Origin: Hymenobacter terrestris
GTDB taxonomy: Bacteria > Bacteroidota > Bacteroidia > Cytophagales > Hymenobacteraceae
Direction: 5' to 3'
NCBI RefSeq assembly: GCF_013377905.1
Contig: NZ_JABKAV010000001.1
Location: 124,001 to 188,000, forward strand
DNA length: 64,000 bases
Part shown: in pieces, positions 1-8,996 of the stretch
Layout of the letters: every line of letters starts with the position of its first letter
Position numbering within the stretch: the first letter of the stretch is position 1
Made by a program: the position numbers and the translations under genes
The notes under the pieces: model-generated
The model's input: the letters and a program-made list of their open reading frames with translations, nothing else
Database searches by the model: none
What the model was told of the DNA's origin: nothing

Positions 1-37
1 CTGTTTGCCTGGGCTGGCTTTTCCTTACTTTGTCTGC

Positions 38-2131
38 ATGGCTGTTCTTCGGAAGCCTTTTTCCTTGCTGGGTGTTGTCGCGCTGTTAAGCTGGCTGGCG
101 CTGTTGGCTGCCGCACTGCTCTACGCTCATCCGGGCCTGGGCGGGGTGTCCCTTTCTCCGCCGGCCGGATTGATTCTGGTTCTGCAGGCACTGTTTACGG
201 GCATCGTTTTTCTGTACGAGCGGAAATCACCCGAGCGCCTGCGCGGAGTTGATTTTATCGGGCTGCTGCAGCGGTTGCTGCTGGGCCCGGCATTGCTGGC
301 AGTAGGCAGCGTAGGGCTGCATCAGTTGCTGCAGATGCTGCTACCCGGCTCTATTAACGGCTCGGTACTTCACACGGTGTTGTACACGCTCAATGTAGGG
401 CTGTTCGTGCTGCTGCTGGCCCGTACCAACTATGCTTGGCGGGCGCTGATGATGTTTCGGGGCTCCGAGCGCCTGCAACGGCAATGGGTGGCTTTCGAAC
501 TGCTGCTGGGCGCTACCTTGTTGTTGCGCCTACTGCCCTACGCTCCCCCGGCGGCTATATCGGCGGCGGTGCTGGGCGTGCTGGCTGCCTTTGGTGCCTA
601 CCTGAGCGGCCGCCAGAAGTGGGTGGCCTACCTCAGCCGCCGCCAGAAGCTGGAGGCCGTGCTGCTGCAGTTGGCTATTATTGGGGTGATGGGCATATTC
701 GTAGTCTACTTTCTGGACACCCGGCTTGGTTTCCGTTTGGTAGGGCCCGCCCCTCAGAACGCCTTTCTGCTGCTCAACGCCTTCTTCGCCAGTTTCTATG
801 CGCTCATGGGCCTGCTGGTAACCCTATTCAACCTGCCCACGGCTGGTGTATTCGAGCAGAAGCGCGAGGAGATTCTGACTATGCAGCGCCTCACCCAGCT
901 CATTCAGCGGGGCCAGACAACGGACGAGGTGTACCAGATGTTCTTCGACTCGGCCATTCAGACAACTGGTGCCAATGCGGCCTGGCTGCATGTTGAAGCC
1001 ACCGACGAAGCGGACAACCACGACCTGTACTACCAGCTGACTGCCGATCAGGGTAGCGCCATTAGCCGTACGCTGGCCGAGTTCAACCTTGGCAACCTCG
1101 AGTACTTCAACAACGACCTGTCTAGCGGTAGCTTCAGCCGGTTAAAGCTGCCCTTCGGCTCGCTGATGGTGATGCCGCTAAGCTCCAGCAAGCGGCAGTA
1201 CGGCAACATTTACCTGCTCCAGGAGCCGGTGCAGGCCTTCGACCGCGAAAGCCTGAGCATCTTGCAAACCTTTGCCAGCCAGACGGTGCTCAGCATCGAA
1301 AACCTGCAGCTTATCCAAGCTTCCATGCGCACCCAGCGCGTGCAGGACGAGCTCAAGATTGCCTCGGCCGTGCAGGACAGCCTCATTCCGAAGAACCTGC
1401 CGATTGATAACTGGTTCGAAATCAGTTCCTATGCCGTGGCCGCTACCGAAGTGGGCGGCGACTTCTACGACTTTCTGCACCTGCCGGGCCGGCGGCTGGC
1501 CGTGCTCATCGGCGACGTGAGCGGCAAGGGCGTAACGGCCGCCTTCCATGTGGCCCAGATGAAAGGTATTTTCCATGCGCTGATGCAGGAAAACCCCCTG
1601 GCCCGCAACGACCGGGAGAAATACCCGGTTCCCAGCCAGTTCATGACCCAGGCCAACGATGCGCTGGGCCGCTGCCTCGAAAAGTCGGCCTTCATTACGG
1701 CTTCGCTCTATATTATCGACTATGAGCATGGTGGCTTCGTATTTGCCCGCGCCGGCCACTGCCACACGCTGTACTACCACTCCATCAAGGAAGAAGTGTC
1801 GTACTTCCAGACGCCCGGTTTGGGGCTGGGTATTATCCGGCACGATGGGTACGAGAAGCACATCAAGAACCAGTTTTACGACTACAACCCCGGCGACGTG
1901 ATGGTGATTTACACCGACGGCATCGTAGAAGCCCGCGACGCGGCCCAGGAGGAATACACTGAGGAGCGCCTGCAGCGGATGCTGGAAGAGTCATATTACC
2001 TCGATGCCGAACAGATCAAAGCCCACATTTTGGCCGACTTACACGAGTTCACCAGGGGCCAGCCAATGCACGACGACCAGACCCTACTAGTGATTAAATT
2101 CCGGTCGACCCAACCCGGTGCCGGGCTTTAA
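38..2131 (+). CDS. Membrane SpoIIE-family PP2C phosphatase with GAF domain
   Basis: A Ser/Thr phosphatase of the SpoIIE/RsbU type, expected to dephosphorylate the STAS protein encoded next and so start a partner switch. From the ATG at 38 the protein has 697 residues. About eight hydrophobic segments fill residues 8-265, a GAF-like region follows at about 281-430, and the PP2C domain spans about 455-690. Metal-binding motifs EVGGDFYDF (471-479) and GDVSGKG (492-498), then YTDGIVEA and HDDQT, are all intact, so an active Mn/Mg-dependent enzyme is likely. The frame stays open to the window edge (TTG at 5), so a longer N-terminus cannot be excluded. It is followed after 14 bp by the STAS gene. 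The signal sensed by the membrane or GAF part is unknown. Confidence 0.88.
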   Translation: MAVLRKPFSLLGVVALLSWLALLAAALLYAHPGLGGVSLSPPAGLILVLQALFTGIVFLYERKSPERLRGVDFIGLLQRLLLGPALLAVGSVGLHQLLQMLLPGSINGSVLHTVLYTLNVGLFVLLLARTNYAWRALMMFRGSERLQRQWVAFELLLGATLLLRLLPYAPPAAISAAVLGVLAAFGAYLSGRQKWVAYLSRRQKLEAVLLQLAIIGVMGIFVVYFLDTRLGFRLVGPAPQNAFLLLNAFFASFYALMGLLVTLFNLPTAGVFEQKREEILTMQRLTQLIQRGQTTDEVYQMFFDSAIQTTGANAAWLHVEATDEADNHDLYYQLTADQGSAISRTLAEFNLGNLEYFNNDLSSGSFSRLKLPFGSLMVMPLSSSKRQYGNIYLLQEPVQAFDRESLSILQTFASQTVLSIENLQLIQASMRTQRVQDELKIASAVQDSLIPKNLPIDNWFEISSYAVAATEVGGDFYDFLHLPGRRLAVLIGDVSGKGVTAAFHVAQMKGIFHALMQENPLARNDREKYPVPSQFMTQANDALGRCLEKSAFITASLYIIDYEHGGFVFARAGHCHTLYYHSIKEEVSYFQTPGLGLGIIRHDGYEKHIKNQFYDYNPGDVMVIYTDGIVEARDAAQEEYTEERLQRMLEESYYLDAEQIKAHILADLHEFTRGQPMHDDQTLLVIKFRSTQPGAGL

Positions 2132-2145
2132 CGTAGCTTCAAGCC

Positions 2146-2475
2146 ATGAAAATAACGCAACACGCCACCGAAACCACCCTCACGCTGGCCCTCAATGGAG
2201 AGCTGGACGCCAGCTCCTCTGTTCTGCTCGATAACGAGCTCAGCAAGCCCGAGATTCTTCGCACCCAAAAAGTGCTCATCGACTGCCAGCAACTCAACTA
2301 CATTTCGTCGGCCGGCTTGGGCGTGTTCATTTCGCACCTGCAAACCTTTCAGGATGCCAATGTGAAGCTGGTGTTCTTTAATATGCAGGAGAAAGTGCGC
2401 AACGTATTCGAGATTCTGGGCCTTGATTCGCTGATGACCATTGTGCCTTCGGAAGCCGACGCGGCTGCCGTATAA
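2146..2475 (+). CDS. STAS-domain anti-sigma factor antagonist
   Basis: A 109-residue single STAS domain of the SpoIIAA/RsbV type. These proteins bind and sequester an RsbW-like kinase when unphosphorylated. The stretch LIDCQQLNYISSAGLGVF carries the usual S-S-A-G-L signature, whose serine is the phosphorylation site in the family. Length matches the family. It lies 14 bp after the PP2C phosphatase gene and 34 bp before the ATPase gene, so the three form one probable operon. The regulated target (a sigma factor or another effector) is not visible in the window. Confidence 0.9.
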   Translation: MKITQHATETTLTLALNGELDASSSVLLDNELSKPEILRTQKVLIDCQQLNYISSAGLGVFISHLQTFQDANVKLVFFNMQEKVRNVFEILGLDSLMTIVPSEADAAAV

Positions 2476-2509
2476 CTTCCCGAAACTGCTTCGCCCCCAT
2501 TCCTAAGGC

Positions 2510-2923
2510 ATGGAACACGCCATTCGTATTAGCTGCACTCGTCGCAACCTGAAGGTGGTGCGCGACTTTGTAGGCGAGTATTTGGCCGGGCAGCAGCTTT
2601 CCGAAGTACTCGTTAACCAGTTAATACTGGCTGTGGATGAGGTAGTGGCAAACTTTATTATCCATGCCAACGCCGAAAACGAAAAGCAGTTTTTGGATGT
2701 GCGGGTAAAGGTGCTTAACCGCGAGTTTGGCTTCGAGATTGAGGATGGCACTCCCTCAACCTATTCACCCGGCTCGTATCAGGAGCCCGATTTGCGTGAG
2801 TTTGTGCGCGTGGGCAAGAAAGGTGGCGTGGGCATGATGCTGGTAAACCGCATCATGGACCGGGTGGAATACAGTACCGTCGGCGAGCATACCATCTGCC
2901 GCCTCTACAAAACCCTGACCTGA
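2510..2923 (+). CDS. RsbW-like anti-sigma regulatory factor (HATPase_c_2)
   Basis: A 137-residue GHKL ATPase of the RsbW/SpoIIAB type, predicted to phosphorylate the STAS protein and bind an unknown output protein. Visible motifs are the N-box region ILAVDEVVANFIIHA, the G1-like IEDGTPSTY and the G2-like GGVGMMLVNRIMDRVEY. It is the third gene of the partner-switching operon. Family knowledge says such ATPases hold a sigma factor or a c-di-GMP or secretion effector. The next gene is a foldase lipoprotein, so the output must be encoded elsewhere. Confidence 0.87.
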   Translation: MEHAIRISCTRRNLKVVRDFVGEYLAGQQLSEVLVNQLILAVDEVVANFIIHANAENEKQFLDVRVKVLNREFGFEIEDGTPSTYSPGSYQEPDLREFVRVGKKGGVGMMLVNRIMDRVEYSTVGEHTICRLYKTLT

Positions 2924-3049
2924 GCCGGCGGCACAGCGCGGGCAGCAGACTGCGGCCGCCGGGAAAAAATCCGTAAAATTGTAATCACCCCCATCCGGCC
3001 CGTTGGCCCGGTATGGAACTATGCCCGCTGATTCCCTTCTTTCGCAAGT

Positions 3050-5416
3050 ATGCACAACCGTTTTTTGTTTGCCGGCACTGCTGCGGCGGCCCTGCTCGCC
3101 GGGTGCCAGACCACCAAACCTGCCACAACTACCTCGGCTGCCGCCGTCGAAACTCTGGGTACTACCGCCGTTCCGGCTTCGGAATTTGCCTACGTATACC
3201 GGAAAAACAACAGTTCCGACCCTGCTTTCGGCACCAAAGCCAGCGTGCAGGAGTACCTCGACCTCTACACCAACTTCAAGCTGAAGGTGCTGGCCGCCGA
3301 GCAGCGGGGCCTCGATACGACCCAGGCGTTCCGGCAGGAGCTGGAGGGCTACAAGCAGCAGCTGGCCCAGCCCTACCTCACCGAGAAAAGTGTAACCGAC
3401 CAGCTAGTGCGCGAGGCGTATGACCGGCTGAGCAAGGAAATAAGCGCCTCGCACCTGCTGATAAACGTAGGCCCCGATGCTACGCCCAAAGACACGCTGG
3501 CCGCCTACGAGAAGACCATGAGTCTGCGCCGCCGCGTAACCGAGGGCGGTGAAGACTTCAATATGGTAGCCCGCGAAAACTCCGATGACCCCTCGGCCCG
3601 TGGGGCGAATGGCAACGGTGGCAAGCTGGGCTACTTCACGGCCATGCAGATGGTCTACCCCTTCGAGTCGGCAGCCTATTCGACTACGGCCGGGCAGGTG
3701 TCAGCCCCAGTTCGTACGCGCTTTGGCTACCACCTCATCAAGGTGGACAATGTGCGTTCCGCACAGGGCGAAATAAAGGTGGCCCACCTCATGGTGCGGG
3801 CCACGCCCGGCATGCCCGCCGCCGACTCGGCTACGGCCAAGAAAAAGGTGGACGAGTTGTACACCCGCCTGACGGGCCGCAACGAGAACTGGGACAAGCT
3901 GGTAAGCCAGTTTTCGGAGGATGCCGGCTCGGCGCCCAACGGCGGCGAGCTACCCGCTTTCGGCACCGGCCGCATGATTCCCTCGTTCGAGGAAGCTGCC
4001 TTTAAGCTCCAGAAGCCCGGTGACCTTGCCCCACCCGTGCAGACGCCTTACGGCTGGCACATCATCAAGCTGATTGAAAAGCAGCCCGTGCCGTCGTTTG
4101 AGGCCATGGAGCCCACGCTCAAAAGCAAGGTTTCCAAGGATTCGCGCTCCGAGCTTAATCGTGCTGCCTTCCTTAAGCGGGTGCGCCGCGAAAACAACTT
4201 CGTGGAAATTCCGGCTGTGAAGGAGTATGTGCTGGCCAAGGCCGACACCTCGCTGGTGCAGGGCCGATTTGCCTACTCGGCTCCGATTGCCGCCACGGGC
4301 AAGGCCAGTAAGAATATCACCGATAACTCGGCACTGTTTACCATTCAGGGGCAGCCTTACCTGGTGAAGGATTTCTTGGCCTATGCCCAGCAAAGCCAGC
4401 GCCCCCGCGCTGGTGCCGAGCCGCGCTTCGCCATGCAGCAACTCTACGACCAGTACGTGGACCAGCGCCTGACGGAGTATGAGAAGGCCAACCTCGAAAA
4501 CAAGTACGAGGACTACCGCATGCTGGTAAAAGAGTACCGCGACGGTATTCTGCTGTTCCAGCTGATGGACGAAAAGGTGTGGAGCAAGGCCATTGAAGAT
4601 ACGGTAGGCCTGCAGCAGTTCTTCGCCGCTAACCAGGCCAACTACCAGTGGGGCCCACGGGTGCAGGCCACGGTTATCAGCGCGGCCACGCCTCAGCTGC
4701 GGAGCCAGGCGCAGTCGTTCTTCTCCAATCCTACCGCGTCGAAAGCGCCGGCTGCAGCCAGCACCTATCTGCCCGTTACGGAGGGCATTCCGGCCGTGCT
4801 GAAGTTTCAGCCCCGCACTGCCACACTGCTGCCAGCCAGCAAAGCCGCTCTCGAAGAGCTGGCCGGCCGTATGCTGGAAGCCGACACTACGATGCTGGTA
4901 CAGGCAATTGCTTCCAGCCGCGCCAAGGTGCCCACCAAGCTAGCAGCCCAGCGCCAGGCTGCCGTGGAACAGTATCTTGTTGGCCAAGGCGTGCGCGCCG
5001 ACCGGATAAAGCGGATGAGCAGCAGCAGCCAGCCCAAGCAGTATGCCACAGTTACCGATGTACTGCTGCTGACCGCAACGAGCCGCAACCCGAGCCTGAT
5101 TGAGCAAAGCCTGAACGAGAAAAACCCGCTGGCCGTGCAGATTCAACAGCGCAGCTTTGCCAAGGGCGAGAACAAAGCCGCCGACCAGTTCATGGACAAA
5201 GCCCCCGGCTTGTACCAGACCGAAATGGAAGGCCGTTACTACACCGTAATTGTGGATAAGCAGCTGCCAGCCGGCCCCAAAGCCCTGAACGAAGCCCGTG
5301 GCCAGGCTACGTCCGATTACCAGAACTACCTGGAAAAAGAGTGGCTGGAGCAGCTTAAGGCGCAAAACCCGGTGAAAATCAACCAGCCCGAGGTAGACAA
5401 GCTGATAACCAAGTAA
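3050..5416 (+). CDS. Parvulin-type peptidylprolyl isomerase lipoprotein
   Basis: A 788-residue envelope foldase. The N-terminus is a lipoprotein signal ending in the lipobox LLAGC (Cys19), which fixes the ATG at 3050. Two consecutive PpiC/rotamase domains lie at about 132-238 and 242-348, each with the family pattern of an N-terminal SHLL/AHLM strand, an SDD/SEDAGS segment and a terminal FGYHLIK or YGWHIIK strand. The remaining ~430 residues are not a recognised domain, although the AARQAAVEQYL-like part near 620-680 resembles the substrate-binding ends of large parvulins. It probably assists outer-membrane protein folding together with the SurA-like gene that follows. Confidence 0.88.
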   Translation: MHNRFLFAGTAAAALLAGCQTTKPATTTSAAAVETLGTTAVPASEFAYVYRKNNSSDPAFGTKASVQEYLDLYTNFKLKVLAAEQRGLDTTQAFRQELEGYKQQLAQPYLTEKSVTDQLVREAYDRLSKEISASHLLINVGPDATPKDTLAAYEKTMSLRRRVTEGGEDFNMVARENSDDPSARGANGNGGKLGYFTAMQMVYPFESAAYSTTAGQVSAPVRTRFGYHLIKVDNVRSAQGEIKVAHLMVRATPGMPAADSATAKKKVDELYTRLTGRNENWDKLVSQFSEDAGSAPNGGELPAFGTGRMIPSFEEAAFKLQKPGDLAPPVQTPYGWHIIKLIEKQPVPSFEAMEPTLKSKVSKDSRSELNRAAFLKRVRRENNFVEIPAVKEYVLAKADTSLVQGRFAYSAPIAATGKASKNITDNSALFTIQGQPYLVKDFLAYAQQSQRPRAGAEPRFAMQQLYDQYVDQRLTEYEKANLENKYEDYRMLVKEYRDGILLFQLMDEKVWSKAIEDTVGLQQFFAANQANYQWGPRVQATVISAATPQLRSQAQSFFSNPTASKAPAAASTYLPVTEGIPAVLKFQPRTATLLPASKAALEELAGRMLEADTTMLVQAIASSRAKVPTKLAAQRQAAVEQYLVGQGVRADRIKRMSSSSQPKQYATVTDVLLLTATSRNPSLIEQSLNEKNPLAVQIQQRSFAKGENKAADQFMDKAPGLYQTEMEGRYYTVIVDKQLPAGPKALNEARGQATSDYQNYLEKEWLEQLKAQNPVKINQPEVDKLITK

Positions 5417-5434
5417 GCCGCTGCCATTCTAAGA

Positions 5435-5502
5435 GAAGCGAGAAATCCGGCTCAAACCGCTGAACGACTTTGTTCATTGAGTTGAGCCGGATTTCTCGCT
5501 TC
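5435..5502. repeat. 21-bp perfect inverted repeat between the two foldase genes
   Basis: Arms at 5435-5455 and 5482-5502 are exactly complementary (core AGAAATCCGGCTCAA). The 26-nt loop contains a second small stem (TGAAC/GTTCA). There is no T-run on either side, so this is not a textbook terminator, although it sits 18 bp after a stop codon and could end or stabilise the upstream transcript. Confidence 0.8.
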
Positions 5503-5688
5503 CCCTGTACCAGCAGTTGTACTCCCTGATGCAACGCCTGGCCCCAAAACAGGCTCCTATAACCGGAAGCATGCCCGGTTTTTGCCGGTGCAAGGATTTA
5601 TAACGAAATTTACGGGCGGCTTTGGGCGTTGAGCCTTTTGCCAACCCTTTCCAGGCATATTGCCGGGACGGGCTTTAGAACCAGATTC

Positions 5689-7077
5689 ATGCATATTTTT
5701 TTGCGAGTACCAGCCTTTAAGGCCCTGCTAAGCCTGACGTTGCTGGTTGTTACAGCTACTGCCGGCCACGCGCAGCTAGGTGTCGGGCGCCCAATGAGTA
5801 GTGCCATGGTTGATGGCATCATTGCCAAGGTCGACAACCAGATTGTGCTGAAATCGGACTTGGAAGGCATTTATGGGCAGGAAGTGGCCCGCGCTGAAGG
5901 CAAGCCGCTGCCGCCCGATACCAAGTGCAAGATTCTGCAGAGCTTGGCCCTCAACAAGCTACTCCTGGCCAAGGCCGAAACCGATTCGGTGGTAGTAGAG
6001 GAAGGCCAGGTAAAAAGCGAACTGGACCGTCGGATGGGCTACTTCGTGCAGCAGATTGGCTCGGAGCAGAAGCTGGAGGAATACTACGGTAAACCGCTCA
6101 AGCAAATCAAGGACGATCTGCAAACGCAGGTAAAGGAGCAGCTGATCCAGCAGAAAATGCAGGACCAGATTGCCGGCAAGGTGTCGGTGACGCCGCGCGA
6201 GGTACGCCAGTATTTCAACCGCATGCCCAAAGACAGCCTGCCTTACTACTCCTCGGAAGTGGAAGTGGGCCAGATTGTGAAAGTGGCACAGGTGAACAAC
6301 AAGGTGAAGCAGGCTACCCAGGCCAAGCTCAACGAGCTGCGCGCCCGTATTGTGGGCGGCGAGGATTTCGCTACCCTGGCCAAGGAGTATTCGCAGGACC
6401 CCGGCTCGGCCGTAGAAGGCGGCTACCTGGGCTTTTTTAAGCGTCGCGAGCTGGTACCCGAGTACGAGGCCGCCGCGTTGCGCCTCGAACCGGGCGGTAT
6501 TTCGCCGGTAGTTGAGTCGCAGTTCGGCTTTCACGTCATCCAGCTCATCGAGCGCAAAGGCGATTCGTACAGCACCCGCCACATCCTGCTCAAGCCCGAA
6601 ACCGGCACCACCGACACCAACGAGGCTTCGTTGCAGCTGGCTAAGCTCCGCCGGCAGATTATGGCTGACACGCTCACTTTCGCTAAGGCTGCCAAGGACA
6701 ACTCCGACGACAAGCTGACCAGCGGCAACGGTGGCCTGCTCCAGAACCGCCGCGACGCCAGCACCTACCTGCCCCTCGACCAGCTCGACCCGGCCATTTT
6801 CTTCACCATCGACACCATGAAAGTGGGCAGCATCAGCCCGCCCCTGCCCTACCGCACGGAGGATGGCAAGGACGCCGTGCGTATTCTGTACCTGAAATCG
6901 AACAGCCCGCCCCACCAGGCCAACCTCGACGACGACTACCAGAAAATTGCCGCCGCTGCCCTTAATCAGAAGAAAAACAAAGCCCTCGACGCTTGGTTTG
7001 CCCTCAACCGTGGCACCGTATTCCTCGAAGTGGACCCCGAGTACGCCGGCTGTCAGCTGCTGAACTCGATCAACTAA
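5689..7077 (+). CDS. SurA-like periplasmic peptidylprolyl isomerase
   Basis: A 462-residue secreted foldase. The ATG at 5689 is preferred over an in-frame TTG at 5629 because it starts a clean signal peptide (MHIFLRVPAFK, hydrophobic core, then TAGHAQ). A SurA_N-like helical region at about 45-185 precedes two parvulin domains at about 190-290 and 293-390, the first ending in FGFHVIQLIE. This matches the SurA layout, a chaperone for outer-membrane beta-barrels. The sequence MVDGIIAKVDNQIVLKSDL just after the signal is typical for SurA homologues. The gene follows another parvulin gene and precedes a MoxR ATPase. Confidence 0.9.
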   Translation: MHIFLRVPAFKALLSLTLLVVTATAGHAQLGVGRPMSSAMVDGIIAKVDNQIVLKSDLEGIYGQEVARAEGKPLPPDTKCKILQSLALNKLLLAKAETDSVVVEEGQVKSELDRRMGYFVQQIGSEQKLEEYYGKPLKQIKDDLQTQVKEQLIQQKMQDQIAGKVSVTPREVRQYFNRMPKDSLPYYSSEVEVGQIVKVAQVNNKVKQATQAKLNELRARIVGGEDFATLAKEYSQDPGSAVEGGYLGFFKRRELVPEYEAAALRLEPGGISPVVESQFGFHVIQLIERKGDSYSTRHILLKPETGTTDTNEASLQLAKLRRQIMADTLTFAKAAKDNSDDKLTSGNGGLLQNRRDASTYLPLDQLDPAIFFTIDTMKVGSISPPLPYRTEDGKDAVRILYLKSNSPPHQANLDDDYQKIAAAALNQKKNKALDAWFALNRGTVFLEVDPEYAGCQLLNSIN

Positions 7078-7081
7078 AGAA

Positions 7082-7183
7082 GCCAGGAGTTAGAAGTCAG
7101 GAGGTAGAATGCCGTTTTTACGTTGACGGCCTGCTTCCCTTAACTCGTTCTAACTCCTCGCTACTAACTACTAGCTCCTCCCA
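7082..7183. repeat. Degenerate AGGAGTTAGAA / TTCTAACTCCT intergenic element
   Basis: The gap between the SurA-like and MoxR genes is made of purine-rich words (AGGAGTTAGAAGTCAGGAG) on the left and their pyrimidine-rich complements (TTCTAACTCCT, TAGCTCCTCC) on the right. An exact 11-bp inverted pair lies at 7085-7095 and 7148-7158. The same vocabulary occurs at 18421-18489 and 18590-18608. Confidence 0.6.
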
Positions 7184-7185
7184 GA

Positions 7186-8148
7186 ATGACCTTCGCCTCC
7201 GATAAAGAAGCCGCCGACGCGCTGGCTGCCGCTTACCAGAAGCTGCGCCGCGAAATTGGTAAAGTCATTATTGGGCAGGAAGACGTGGTGGAGCTGGTGC
7301 TGACCGCCGTTTTTTCGCAGGGCCACTGCTTGCTGGTAGGCGTGCCCGGGCTGGCCAAGACGCTGCTCATCCAGACCGTGGCCGACGCGCTGGACCTGTC
7401 GTTCAACCGCGTGCAGTTTACGCCTGACCTGATGCCCTCCGACATTGTGGGCTCGGAAACGCTCAATAAAGAGCGCGACTTTCACTTCGTGCCGGGCCCG
7501 ATTTTCGCCAACATTGTGCTGGCCGACGAAATCAACCGGACACCGCCCAAAACCCAGGCCGCGCTGCTCGAAAGCATGCAGGAGTACGCCGTAACGGTGG
7601 CTGGGAAGCGCTACAACCTGCCCCGCCCTTTCTTCGTGCTGGCTACCCAGAACCCCATCGAGCAGGAGGGCACCTACCCACTGCCCGAGGCCCAGCTCGA
7701 CCGGTTCATGTTCAATATTGAGTTGGGCTACCCGAGCTACGAGGCGGAGTTGCAAATCGTGAAGAACACCACCTCCAACCACCGGGTACAGGTGGAGAAG
7801 GTGCTGCACGCCGACGAAATCCAGGCTTTCCAGCAGCTCGTGCGCCGGGTGCCGGTGGCCGACAACGTGGTAGAATACGCCGTGGGGCTGGTGCATAAAA
7901 CCCGCCCTAACACCGGCCGCGCCGCTGCCCGCGCCAGCCAGCTGCTGGAGTGGGGCGCCGGCCCGCGGGCTTCGCAGCACCTCATTGTAGGGGCCAAATG
8001 CCACGCCCTCATCCACGGCAAGTATTCGCCCGATATTGAGGACGTGCAGGCCGTAGCCTTGCCCATCCTGCGCCACCGCCTCGTGCGCAACTTCAAGGCC
8101 GAAGCCGAGGGCATTACAGTGGACCAGTTGGTGAAAGAACTACTTTAG
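7186..8148 (+). CDS. MoxR-family AAA+ ATPase
   Basis: A 320-residue AAA+ chaperone-like ATPase of the MoxR family. The Walker A motif is GVPGLAKT (about 53-60), Walker B is VLADEINR (about 108-115), sensor-1 lies in ATQNPIEQEGTYPLPEAQ, and the C-terminal lid follows. Full length for the family. MoxR proteins usually work with VWA-domain proteins on metal or protein complex maturation, and their genes often precede DUF58 and VWA genes. Here no such partner follows; the next gene is a small unknown. Confidence 0.93.
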   Translation: MTFASDKEAADALAAAYQKLRREIGKVIIGQEDVVELVLTAVFSQGHCLLVGVPGLAKTLLIQTVADALDLSFNRVQFTPDLMPSDIVGSETLNKERDFHFVPGPIFANIVLADEINRTPPKTQAALLESMQEYAVTVAGKRYNLPRPFFVLATQNPIEQEGTYPLPEAQLDRFMFNIELGYPSYEAELQIVKNTTSNHRVQVEKVLHADEIQAFQQLVRRVPVADNVVEYAVGLVHKTRPNTGRAAARASQLLEWGAGPRASQHLIVGAKCHALIHGKYSPDIEDVQAVALPILRHRLVRNFKAEAEGITVDQLVKELL

Positions 8149-8238
8149 GTTAATTGATAATTAAGAATTACTCGGGGAATAATGACCCGATTTTTCAGAA
8201 TTATTGATTCATAATTACTGATTGTTAAATAAAATAAA
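8149..8238. other. AT-rich leader with inverted words
   Basis: This 90-bp gap is strikingly AT-rich against its GC-rich surroundings and built from related words (TAATTGATAATTAAGAATTA on the left, AATTATTGATTCATAATTA on the right) around a CGGG/CCCG core. It probably holds the promoter of the next gene. It also resembles the word-like palindromic spacers seen elsewhere in the window. Confidence 0.45.
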
Positions 8239-8682
8239 ATGGAAGTAGCCGGTTACTACGAGCAGTTCGAGCGCAACCTCGTCATCATCCTTAGCGGCCT
8301 CGATGCGGGCCTCAACATCAGCCCGACGGCTCTTAACGTGTCGTTACCGCTGGAGGTGTATGTGCTGAGCGAGGTGCTCAACCAGGGCGGCGGCCAGTTT
8401 CGCCTTTCCTCCGACCTCGCGCCCCGCGAGCAGGTACGCGAGTTTCTGGCTCAGTTCCAAAGCAACGAAGCGCACAATGAGGCATTGATGCAGCGGATTC
8501 TGGCCGACAAAAAGAGCCTGATGCGCACGCCCGAGGGCCGCGTGCTGACCAAGGAAATGCTCATCCGCCGGCTCGAATACTTCAACGAGGCTGCTCGCCA
8601 GGTAAACGTGATGCGCAATCAGCACTCCCTGGGCAGTCCACCTCAGTCGCGCTCCGGCGTCGGCCTGCAGCTCGCGAAATAG
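8239..8682 (+). CDS. Conserved-looking hypothetical protein, helical
   Basis: A 147-residue soluble protein I do not recognise. It has no signal peptide or membrane segment. The sequence appears mostly helical, with a charged middle part (REQVREFLAQFQSNEAHNEA) and a polar glycine/serine tail. The ATG at 8239 follows an AT-rich leader and the gene ends just before a strong hairpin, which supports it as a real transcription unit. Codon use is like its neighbours. It could be functionally linked to the preceding MoxR ATPase, but only the position suggests that. Confidence 0.7.
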   Translation: MEVAGYYEQFERNLVIILSGLDAGLNISPTALNVSLPLEVYVLSEVLNQGGGQFRLSSDLAPREQVREFLAQFQSNEAHNEALMQRILADKKSLMRTPEGRVLTKEMLIRRLEYFNEAARQVNVMRNQHSLGSPPQSRSGVGLQLAK

Positions 8683-8710
8683 CCGCTTTCAGCCGGCCGG
8701 ACAATACATT

Positions 8711-8742
8711 GGAAAAGCCACCTCCCATGAGGTGGCTTTTCC
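8711..8742 (+). terminator. Strong hairpin terminator
   Basis: A perfect 14-bp stem (8711-8724 with 8729-8742, sequence GGAAAAGCCACCTC) closes a 4-nt CCAT loop. The 3' arm contains TTTT but no longer T-run follows. It lies 28 bp after the stop of the small unknown gene. Confidence 0.8.
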
Positions 8743-8996
8743 GGTTATAACCGTTTCGCAAACGGCGTGTTCGTATGCTAGAAGCGCAGCAGTTCACATC
8801 TCGTTGTTGCTGATATGGACTGTAGCGAATTGCCATCCAACCACGAAAAGCAACTAGGCGTCTCTACATCGGATGGGCGTTAGCCCCGGCAACCCAAATA
8901 TGCGTTCTGGCATCGTGGGCGGACTACAGCGTCGCGTTCTGCGTTATAAAGCGTCCGCAGCCTTTCTGTACCTATTTCCAACGCATATACGCCGCT
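8743..8996. other. Intergenic stretch before the acetyltransferase gene
   Basis: About 250 bp with no convincing ORF, RNA gene or repeat. It must carry the promoter of the acetyltransferase gene, but no clear TAnnTTTG box was found. Confidence 0.4.

Noticed and set aside
5435-5502. The hairpin as a rho-independent terminator
   Set aside because: There is no T-run; kept as a repeat instead.
3050-7077. The two parvulin genes as a recent duplication
   Set aside because: Domain layouts differ (a lipoprotein with a long C-terminal part against a SurA-like protein), and similarity is limited to the parvulin fold.
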